DNA of 44,190 bases from Wenzhouxiangella sp. (lineage in GTDB: Bacteria; Pseudomonadota; Gammaproteobacteria; Xanthomonadales; Wenzhouxiangellaceae), in assembly GCA_007131235.1 (NCBI GenBank), contig SLQY01000011.1, positions 1-44,190 of the forward strand, in the 5' to 3' direction. Below the pieces are notes generated by a model that had not been told where the DNA came from, searched no databases, and was given only the letters and a program-made list of their open reading frames with translations. Positions 38,054 to 44,190 of this stretch are shown here, in pieces. A program made the position numbers and the translations under genes. Numbering within the stretch: position 1 is the stretch's first letter; each line of letters begins with the position of its first letter.

Positions 38054-38488
38054 ATGAACCCACGATCGACGCATACCGTTCGTATTCTGGGCTGGGCCGG
38101 ACTGCTGCCGTTCGCCTTTCTGCCGCTGATCGCGGCGATCGATACGGCCGAATGGCTGCAGCGGCTGCTTTTGACCTACGCCGTGATCATCCTGGCCTTC
38201 ATGGCAGGCACGCTGTGGGCCCGGCTTCTGCTCGCCGATGATCCCGGGCGGTTTCGCCTGATTGCCAGCAACGTGCTGGCCCTGGCCGCCTGGCCGGCGG
38301 TACTGCTGGACCTGCACTGGGCAGCGTTCTGGCTGACACTGGTATTTGGTGCCCACCTGCTGCTCGATGAACCCTGGCGCTCGCACGATCTGCCCGGCTG
38401 GTACCGGCGCCTCAGGCTCGGCCTGAGCAGCTCGGTGATCGGGCTGCTCCTGCTGACCGGACTGATCGGGGCCGGGCGTGTCTTCTGA
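38054..38488 (+). CDS. DUF3429-like small membrane protein
   Basis: The 144-residue protein has four predicted membrane helices (about residues 10-27, 38-57, 73-100 and 122-141) and short loops. The pattern RILGWAGLLPFAFLPLIA and the acidic-histidine segments suit the DUF3429 family, whose function is unknown. ATG at 38054 with AGGT about 9 nt upstream; TACAAT 31 nt before the start could be a -10 box. It overlaps the following ATPase gene by 11 nt, which ties it to the ABC operon. A role as an extra membrane component is possible but unproven. Confidence 0.8.
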   Translation: MNPRSTHTVRILGWAGLLPFAFLPLIAAIDTAEWLQRLLLTYAVIILAFMAGTLWARLLLADDPGRFRLIASNVLALAAWPAVLLDLHWAAFWLTLVFGAHLLLDEPWRSHDLPGWYRRLRLGLSSSVIGLLLLTGLIGAGRVF

Positions 38489-39158
38489 ACCTGTCCTCCA
38501 GGCCATTGGCGTGGGCCGGCATTTCAGTGTTGGCGCAGAGACCATTTCGATTCTCGATGGCCTGGACCTGAGCCTGGAACGCGCCGAGCGGGTCGCCATC
38601 ATGGGCGCGAGCGGTTGTGGAAAAACCACGCTGCTCCACTTGATCGCCGGCATGGACCAACCCAGCCAGGGTTCTATCCATTTAGCCGGCACCGATCTCG
38701 GCCAGCTGGCCGAGCCGGCCCTGACGCGCATGCGGGCGCGTCGCATCGGTCTGATCTTCCAGGACTTCAACCTGATAGACAGCCTGACGGTGGCCGAAAA
38801 CATCACCCTGCCGCTGTGGCTGAATCGCTTGCCGCAACCCACCGAATTTCTCAATGAGCTTAGCGATACACTGGCCATCCAGCCCCTGCTGGATCGCATG
38901 CCGACCACCTTGTCCGGCGGCGAAAAACAGCGCGTGGCCATTGCACGCGCGCTGATCCACCGACCTTGTCTGATTCTGGCCGATGAACCTACCGGGAGCC
39001 TGGACGAAGCCACGGCGACCCGGGTCATGGACCTGTTCGACCAGGCCATCAAGCGCAGCGAAGCTACCTTGCTGATGGTGACCCACAACCGCGAAGCAGC
39101 CGGGCTTTGCGAGCGCCGGTTGATGCTGCGCAACGGGTCCTTGCAGCCTGCCGAATGA
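38478..39158 (+). CDS. ABC transporter ATP-binding protein (YbbA/LolD/AttE-like)
   Basis: ATPase of the MacB/LolD superfamily, 226 residues. Walker A GASGCGKTT begins at residue 43, the Q-loop Gln is at 95, the signature LSGGE at 145-149, Walker B LILADEP at 165-171, and the switch His at 203 (VTHN). These ATPases drive permeases that transmit force to the periplasm rather than move substrates through a channel. The start is GTG at 38478, inside the end of the DUF3429-like gene. The stop overlaps the permease ATG (ATGA). Its length matches E. coli YbbA (228 residues). Confidence 0.95.
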   Translation: MSSEPVLQAIGVGRHFSVGAETISILDGLDLSLERAERVAIMGASGCGKTTLLHLIAGMDQPSQGSIHLAGTDLGQLAEPALTRMRARRIGLIFQDFNLIDSLTVAENITLPLWLNRLPQPTEFLNELSDTLAIQPLLDRMPTTLSGGEKQRVAIARALIHRPCLILADEPTGSLDEATATRVMDLFDQAIKRSEATLLMVTHNREAAGLCERRLMLRNGSLQPAE

Positions 39159-41581
39159 ACCCGCTGCTGCAGTTTTCCAGGCGCTTTTTGTATCGCCACC
39201 CCGGCCAGCTGCTGTTGGCCCTGGTCGGCATTGCTGCCGGCGTCGCCGTGGTCACCGGGGTCGCCCTGCTCCGCGACGTGCTGATCCAGTCACTGGACCT
39301 GGCCAGCGACGCCATCGCCGGGCGCGACAGCCTGCGTATCGAACATCCCGCGGGCAGGCTTGCCGAGTCGGTCTACGTTGACCTGGCCACTCGCGCCGGA
39401 TCGCCCGACCTTGTCCCGGTCTTGCGTGCCCGCGTCCGTCACCAGGGAGAAAGCCTGGAAATCCTTGCCCTTGACCCCCTCGCAACCAGCACCGGCCCGA
39501 TGGGCCTGAGTGGTCCGGCCACCGCTCCATTGCTGGGGTCTGCGCGCGGCGTCATGCTCAGCCAGGCCACCCTGGATCGCCTGCAGGCCAGTGCCGACGA
39601 GCCGCTGGTGGTGCGGGTTGCCGGCCGCAGTGCAACACTCGATATTGTCGCCGTTCTACCCAACCGCCCGGAAATCGACCAGCGCCTGATCATGGACCTG
39701 GCCAATGCCCAGGATCTGCTCAACCGGCGCGGCGAACTTTCCTGGATCGACGCCCCGATCGGGGCCAGCGCATGGCTGAGTCAACATTTGCCAGATGACC
39801 TTCGGTTGACCAGTGCCGATCAGCGACGTGACAGCGCCGCCAGACTGACCGCCGGGATGCGCACCAACCTGGCCGCGATGAGCCTGCTTGCCTTCGCCGT
39901 AGGCCTGTTCGTGGTTCATGCCGTCCTTGCTTTTTTGCTGGTTCAGCGACGTGGCCAGATCGGCATGCTGCGCGCCATCGGCGTGACCCCGGGACAGCTG
40001 CGCACCGTGCTTGCCGCCGAAGCCTTCGTCTTGACCGGCTTTGGTGCCTTGCTCGGCCTGGTTCTGGGGACGGTGCTGGCCGATGGCTTGCTTGACCTGG
40101 TCCGGGCGCCGGTCGCCGAAGTCTACGGACTGGTAACGGCCGGGACGGTTCGCCCGACCCTGCCGCTGTACCTGGCAGTCTGGAGCCTGGCAGTGGCCCT
40201 GGGACTGGCCAGCGTGGCCGGCGTGCTGCGCTCGGCCATGCGCATTGCTCCCGGTGAGCTGAGCCGCGATACGGACTCGCCGGCCGCGCTGTCAGATCGC
40301 ACGCTGGCGCTGATCGCACTGGTCCTGGCGCTGGTCGGCAGCATGAGCCTGGCGATTGAACGCGGCCTGGAGCTGGCACTGGCCGGGCTGTTGATGTGGC
40401 TGACAGCCGTTGCCTTGCTGGTGCCCGCCGCCGGCATGGCCCTGCTGGCTGGCTGGCAACGCCTGCGCCCGGCCAGTTTATCGGGTCGCGCCGTCGGCAT
40501 GCTGCGCCAGGCCCGGACGAGGCTGGCGCCGGCACTGGCCGCACTCAGCCTGGCCCTGGGCCTGAGCGTCGGTATGGCCATGATGGTGCTGGGATTCAGG
40601 GCGGCCGTGGACGACTGGGTAGAGCGGCTGTTGCGGGCGGATGCTTATCTGACGGTCAGCGCCGGACAAATCGACGATGACTTGCTTGCCGAGGTCGAGG
40701 CCTGGCCGGAGGTCGTTTCGATCTCCAGCGCCCGGCAACGCGAGCTACCGGATGGAAAACGGCTCGTCGGCTTTGACCTGCCCGCGCCGGCCTGGGCCGG
40801 TTTCGACTGGCTGGCCGGGGACTCGGCGACGGCCCGTCCCGACTTTCTGGCGGGCCGGGGCGCACTGATCAGCGAACCCATGGCGCGCCATGGCCAGCTC
40901 GCGGTCGGCGACAGCGTGAGCTTCATGACCCCTGGCGGCGAGCAGCGCTTGCCGGTGCTGGCGGTCTACCGTGACTATGGCAGCGATCGCGGAGTGATCG
41001 CGATTGACGGCAGCTTCTACCGGCAGTGGTTCGACGACCGACGGCGCGACAGTCTGGGCCTGTACCTGACCGATCCCGAGGCGTCGCTGGAGCAGCGCCT
41101 CGCGACCCTGCCGGTCGAAGCCGCACTGACTACCCGTGGCCAGGTCCGCGCCCAGACCCTGGCCATTTTCGATCGCACCTTCAGGATTTCCTGGGCATTG
41201 GCCCTGCTGGTTGGCCTGATCGCCCTGGTCGCCCTGGTCAGCGCCCTGCTCGCCCTGGGGCTGGAGCGCGGCCGTGATTACGCCACGCTGCGGGCCCTGG
41301 GACTGACCCGTTCCGGCCTGCTGGCCTGGGTCATCACCCAAACCACCGCGCTGGCTGCTGCCGCCGCCGTACTGGCCATTCCAATCAGTTTCGGCATTCA
41401 TGCCACGCTGTCGCTGATCATCCAGCCGCGGGCTTTTGGCTGGACCGTTCCGCTGAGCCTGCCGCTGACGCCCTGGCTCCTGATGCTCCCGCTGGCCCTG
41501 CTGGCCGGCGCCCTGGCCGGCCTGTATCCGGCCTGGAGCATCACCCGGCGCAACCCGGCACCGCTGCTCCGGAGTCGCTGA
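39155..41581 (+). CDS. FtsX-like ABC transporter permease, ten-helix type (YbbP/AttF-like)
   Basis: The 808-residue inner-membrane protein has about ten helices: one at residues 18-38, then a periplasmic domain to about 235; three FtsX-type helices at about 240-263, 288-312 and 337-358; two further helices at 383-400 and 405-433; one at 457-480; a second periplasmic domain; and a final three-helix FtsX module from about 690. Both modules have the cytoplasmic loop pattern (GQIGMLRAIGVTPGQLR and GRDYATLRALGLTRSGLL). Architecture and length match E. coli YbbP. Starts at ATG 39155 overlapping the ATPase stop. Transported or processed substrate unknown; lipids or lipoproteins are the usual ligands of this superfamily. 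Confidence 0.94.
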   Translation: MNPLLQFSRRFLYRHPGQLLLALVGIAAGVAVVTGVALLRDVLIQSLDLASDAIAGRDSLRIEHPAGRLAESVYVDLATRAGSPDLVPVLRARVRHQGESLEILALDPLATSTGPMGLSGPATAPLLGSARGVMLSQATLDRLQASADEPLVVRVAGRSATLDIVAVLPNRPEIDQRLIMDLANAQDLLNRRGELSWIDAPIGASAWLSQHLPDDLRLTSADQRRDSAARLTAGMRTNLAAMSLLAFAVGLFVVHAVLAFLLVQRRGQIGMLRAIGVTPGQLRTVLAAEAFVLTGFGALLGLVLGTVLADGLLDLVRAPVAEVYGLVTAGTVRPTLPLYLAVWSLAVALGLASVAGVLRSAMRIAPGELSRDTDSPAALSDRTLALIALVLALVGSMSLAIERGLELALAGLLMWLTAVALLVPAAGMALLAGWQRLRPASLSGRAVGMLRQARTRLAPALAALSLALGLSVGMAMMVLGFRAAVDDWVERLLRADAYLTVSAGQIDDDLLAEVEAWPEVVSISSARQRELPDGKRLVGFDLPAPAWAGFDWLAGDSATARPDFLAGRGALISEPMARHGQLAVGDSVSFMTPGGEQRLPVLAVYRDYGSDRGVIAIDGSFYRQWFDDRRRDSLGLYLTDPEASLEQRLATLPVEAALTTRGQVRAQTLAIFDRTFRISWALALLVGLIALVALVSALLALGLERGRDYATLRALGLTRSGLLAWVITQTTALAAAAAVLAIPISFGIHATLSLIIQPRAFGWTVPLSLPLTPWLLMLPLALLAGALAGLYPAWSITRRNPAPLLRSR

Positions 41582-42696
41582 TGCGCCTTGACCTGGCCAT
41601 ACTTGTCCTGGTCGTGACCGCCTTGGTTGCCTGGCTGGGCTGGCAAACGCGAACAACCGAGCCAGGCGTCGAAGCGATCGGTCTGGCCCAGGTACTGGGC
41701 GACGCACCAGCCCACTTCCGGCGCGTCACCGAACCGGTGGCGCTGGAATTCCCGCGCGATCACGGCGCTCATCCTGATTACCGCAGTGAGTGGTGGTACT
41801 TCACCGGTAATTTCGAAACCGCTGATGGCCAGCGCCTCGGATTTCAGTTCACCCTGTTTCGTTTCGCCCTCAACGAGGCCCAGACCGCGCAGTCGGACTG
41901 GGCCACCGATACGCTGTGGATGGCGCACCTGGCCCTGAGCGACGGGCGATCAAGGCGTTTCTTTCAGGCCGAACGCTTCGCCCGCGGGGCGCTTGAACTG
42001 GCCGGCGCCACTGAATCTCGCTGGTGGTTGCGCGACTGGGTAGTCAATGCCACGCCCAGCGGCTGGCACCTTGTTGCCGATGGCGGCGACTTCGCCCTTG
42101 AGCTGAACCTGGACCAGGTGCGGCCGCTGGTTCTGCAAGGCGATAGTGGCTACAGCCGCAAGGGACCCGAGCCGGGCAATGCCTCGCGCTACTACTCGGC
42201 CACCCGGCTTGAGGCCAGCGGACGCATCCGCCTGGACCAGCAATGGCTGGAGGTCACCGGCCTGGCCTGGCTGGACCGCGAGTGGGGATCGAACCAGCTG
42301 TCGGAGACCCTGGCCGGCTGGGACTGGTTTGCCCTGCACCTGGACGATGGACGCGACCTGATGGTCTACCGCTTGCGCGACCATGATGGCAATGCTTCGC
42401 CCTGGTCTGCCGGCGCGCTGGTCGAGCGTGACGGCAGCTCACGCACCCTGCAGCACACCGATTTCACTGCCGATGCGCTGACATGGTGGCGCGATCCCGA
42501 TGGTCAGCGCTGGCCCCTGTCCTGGCGCATCCGGGTACCCGACGCGGGCCTGGATCTGACCACCAGGCCGTTGTTCGAAGACCAGCTCTGGACGCGGTCG
42601 GTGCGTTACTGGGAAGGCATGATCGACGTCATCGACAGCGCCAGCGGCCAACCCCTCGGGCGCGGCTATACCGAGCTCAGCGGCTACGCCGAGTAA
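41581..42696 (+). CDS. AttH/CrtC-family lipocalin-like protein
   Basis: The 371-residue protein has an N-terminal membrane anchor or uncleaved signal (residues 4-21) and two lipocalin-like halves. The family motif SEWWYFTGN is at 69-77; WLDREWGSNQ and DWFALHLDDGRDLMVYRLR are further hallmarks. The family holds carotenoid 1,2-hydratase CrtC and the AttH proteins encoded with ABC genes in Agrobacterium. The ABC context makes AttH the better label here. No carotenoid genes are in the window. It shares one base with the permease stop (TGATG), so it is made with the transporter and may be its periplasmic partner or act on its substrate. Confidence 0.9.
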   Translation: MRLDLAILVLVVTALVAWLGWQTRTTEPGVEAIGLAQVLGDAPAHFRRVTEPVALEFPRDHGAHPDYRSEWWYFTGNFETADGQRLGFQFTLFRFALNEAQTAQSDWATDTLWMAHLALSDGRSRRFFQAERFARGALELAGATESRWWLRDWVVNATPSGWHLVADGGDFALELNLDQVRPLVLQGDSGYSRKGPEPGNASRYYSATRLEASGRIRLDQQWLEVTGLAWLDREWGSNQLSETLAGWDWFALHLDDGRDLMVYRLRDHDGNASPWSAGALVERDGSSRTLQHTDFTADALTWWRDPDGQRWPLSWRIRVPDAGLDLTTRPLFEDQLWTRSVRYWEGMIDVIDSASGQPLGRGYTELSGYAE

Positions 42697-42700
42697 GCGT

Positions 42701-43678
42701 TCAATGCGCGGCCAGCGTGTCGACCGGGGACAACGGCGGCCCAGACGGGGACTGATAGGAAGGCTGGGAAATCCGTTTGCCACTGCGAATGCCGAGCAAG
42801 CGCTCGACATCACCGACCGCAACACCACGCTTGAGGAGGTGGGCGGCAAAACTGTTGCGCAGGGTTGCGGCCGAGACACTGCCGCCTATCCCGGCCTGGC
42901 GGGCTGCTGACTCGATGATCTGGCGCCCTTCCGGCTCCGGCAGATGGCAGCGCAGGACCGGCCCATCGGGCCTGCCCGGCTCACCCATGTAAGGTCCGGG
43001 AAACAGAAACTGCCACATCCAGCTCCTGGCCGTGGCAGGGGCCGCGCGCAGGCCTGCCGGTAGCTGCGCGCCACCGTAGCCCTCGGCCAGCTCACGAATA
43101 TGCCTGAGCTTGAGCTCTTCCTGGTGGGCACGGATGGGATCACGCACCCTGGCCGGCAACAAGGTCTCGCGCAGCAACCGCCCATTGGTATCGCGCACCA
43201 GGATGCGATCCGGCTCCAGATCCCGAATGCGCAGACGCACACACTCCATCAAGCGCAAGCCCGAACCATAGACCAGCGAAGCGAGCAGCCAGTCGCTGCC
43301 GGTCAGGCAACCGAGCAGCTGCTGCACCTGCGAGGGGGTCAACAATAGCGGACCAGACTCACGCTGGAGCCGTTCAGCAATGGCGTCAAGGCCGTCCAGG
43401 CTGAGCACAAGCACGTGGTCGAGCAGAAACCGCACGGCCTTGAAAGCCTGGCGGCGCGCACCCGCCGAGAGCTGGCGGCGCTGGTCCAGTGCGGCCAGGA
43501 ACGCCTCGACGTCGGGCTCACTAAGCGCGTCGACCGGGCGATTCAAGTTGAATTCGAGAAACTGCCGGGCCCAGTACAACCAGGCCTTGCGAACGTTTTC
43601 ACTCATCTCTTCGCCGTCCAGCCGCGCCTGCATGCGGCTGATCAGTGACGATGAATCCATGCTGGGACTGCCATCCAT
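42701..43678 (-). CDS. integron-integrase-like tyrosine recombinase, catalytic residues degraded
   Basis: The 325-residue protein is collinear with IntI-type integrases: an N-terminal SAM-like DNA-binding domain (about 10-105), then a catalytic domain with LLASLVYGSGLRLMEC, in which R142 is box I. The integron-specific insertion is present (RHIRELAEGYGGAQLP through SWMWQFLFPG, about 192-228). In box II the expected His-Thr-Leu-Arg-His reads Ala-Thr-Leu-Arg-Asn (271-275), so R274 stays but both His are lost. The LLGH His is Ile297, and the beta-strand Lys is not evident. Y308 is the only candidate nucleophile and lies in an altered context. It is thus probably inactive, yet the frame is intact. 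It converges on the AttH gene with a 4-nt gap. Confidence 0.85.
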   Translation of the reverse strand: MDGSPSMDSSSLISRMQARLDGEEMSENVRKAWLYWARQFLEFNLNRPVDALSEPDVEAFLAALDQRRQLSAGARRQAFKAVRFLLDHVLVLSLDGLDAIAERLQRESGPLLLTPSQVQQLLGCLTGSDWLLASLVYGSGLRLMECVRLRIRDLEPDRILVRDTNGRLLRETLLPARVRDPIRAHQEELKLRHIRELAEGYGGAQLPAGLRAAPATARSWMWQFLFPGPYMGEPGRPDGPVLRCHLPEPEGRQIIESAARQAGIGGSVSAATLRNSFAAHLLKRGVAVGDVERLLGIRSGKRISQPSYQSPSGPPLSPVDTLAAH

Positions 43679-43679
43679 G

Positions 43680-43735
43680 CCATCACCCTTACCGTGATGG
43701 ATATCACACTAATAGTCCGGGTGCCTGGCTGTCAA
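43680..43735 (-). promoter_or_regulatory. promoter and start-site hairpin of the integrase-like gene
   Basis: On the minus strand a perfect -35 box TTGACA (43735-43730) is followed by TATTAG (43714-43709) after 15 nt, or TTAGTG after 17. Directly before the ATG at 43678 an inverted repeat, CCATCAC-N7-GTGATGG (43700-43680), places the likely ribosome site AAGG in its loop and right arm. The repeat could be an operator or a hairpin that controls translation. No LexA-type CTGT-N8-ACAG box is seen. Confidence 0.4.
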
Positions 43736-43741
43736 GGACAT

Positions 43742-44190
43742 TCATCTCGGAGGCAGAAAAACCCGTCCGTCACGCATGACAAACTGCACGGCCGAGAGCT
43801 GGCTGACGTCACTCAAGGGATCTTCCGGCACGGCGATCAGGTCGGCCAGAAAGCCTGGTGCTATGCGCCCGAGCTCCTGCTCGAGACCAAGCAGCTCGGC
43901 GCCATGGAGGGTGGCGCTGCGCAGTGCATCGGCCGGTGACATGCCGGCCTCGACCATGTACTCGAACTCGCGGGCATTGCTGCCGTGCGGACACACGCCG
44001 CAGTCGGTGCCGAACGCGATCCTTACCCCGGCGGCATGGGCGCGCGCAAAAGTGCCCTGGATCAGGGGACCGATCTCGGCCGCCTTGGCTGCCACCACCG
44101 GGGGAAAGTAATCGTCGATGGCCGCCTTGTCGGCAACGAAGCGGCCGGCTGAAATGGTCGGCACATACCAGGTCTGGTGCTCGATCATCA
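43742..44190 (-). CDS. amidohydrolase family protein, 3' part only
   Basis: C-terminal end of a metal-dependent amidohydrolase of the imidazolonepropionase/prolidase-like group (COG1228 type); at least 148 residues are in the window and the N-terminus lies beyond the right edge. Visible features are IAFGTDCGVCPHGSNAREF with the metal-binding Asp, MVEAGMSPADALRSAT, then the closing beta-domain with GRIAPGFLADLIAVPEDPLSD and VMRDGRVF. An ATG lies at 44188, but the frame stays open to the edge and homologues are much longer. A signal peptide, common in this group, cannot be assessed. Substrate unknown. Confidence 0.88.
   Translation of the reverse strand, partial: MIEHQTWYVPTISAGRFVADKAAIDDYFPPVVAAKAAEIGPLIQGTFARAHAAGVRIAFGTDCGVCPHGSNAREFEYMVEAGMSPADALRSATLHGAELLGLEQELGRIAPGFLADLIAVPEDPLSDVSQLSAVQFVMRDGRVFLPPR

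Noticed and set aside
39720-40544. Long minus-strand frame inside the permease gene
   Set aside because: Arg/Pro/Ala-rich shadow of a membrane protein; no start signal and no family.
43720-43745. LexA box upstream of the integrase-like gene, as in many integrons
   Set aside because: CTGT is present but ACAG does not follow at the required 8-nt spacing.

Overview
The window is GC-rich bacterial chromosome, almost fully coding, with most genes packed into long operons whose stops and starts overlap. Gene content and order (tpiA-secG-tRNA-Leu-nuoA-N with nuoC and nuoD separate; leuS-lptE-holA-nadD-rsfS-rlmH next to maf and rng-yhdP-tldD-pmbA; panD-pgi) point to a gammaproteobacterium of the Xanthomonadales/Wenzhouxiangella-like kind. 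That placement is inferred from synteny and protein style, not from a marker gene search. LptE and YhdP indicate a Gram-negative outer membrane.

Layout. Positions 1-323 hold no convincing gene. Positions 324-17345 (minus strand) form one long gene train that reads tpiA, secG, tRNA-Leu(GAG), all 14 complex I subunits nuoA to nuoN, then truB. Glycolysis (TpiA), protein export (SecG), proton-pumping NADH dehydrogenase and tRNA modification are thus in one transcriptional direction. Positions 17356-18866 (plus strand) hold a short-chain dehydrogenase and a secreted YceI protein. Positions 18916-27043 (minus) hold rng, yhdP, tldD and pmbA, that is RNA processing, an envelope lipid-transport candidate and a peptide-processing metalloprotease pair. 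maf lies alone on the plus strand at 27141-27701 and converges, through a very long hairpin, on leuS-lptE-holA-nadD-rsfS-rlmH (27874-33526, minus). Positions 33596-35633 hold three unrecognised envelope proteins. panD-pgi occupy 35652-37531 (minus). The 37532-38053 gap has no clear gene but carries two strong outward-pointing terminators and a plausible small-RNA promoter. Positions 38054-42696 (plus) are a tight operon of a DUF3429-like membrane protein, a YbbA/YbbP-like ABC system and an AttH/CrtC-family protein. Positions 42701-43678 (minus) encode an integron-integrase-like protein with eroded catalytic residues. An amidohydrolase runs off the right edge.

The points most worth a second look are: (1) three gaps inside the nuo operon that are bridged by mini-ORFs whose stops overlap the next start codon (nuoF-nuoG, nuoK-nuoL, nuoM-nuoN); (2) the full-length IntI-like protein that keeps the integron-specific insertion but has lost several catalytic residues; (3) the candidate small RNA(s) between panD and the ABC operon; and (4) truB sitting 2 nt behind nuoN, where other Xanthomonadales normally have rimP-nusA-infB-rbfA in between.
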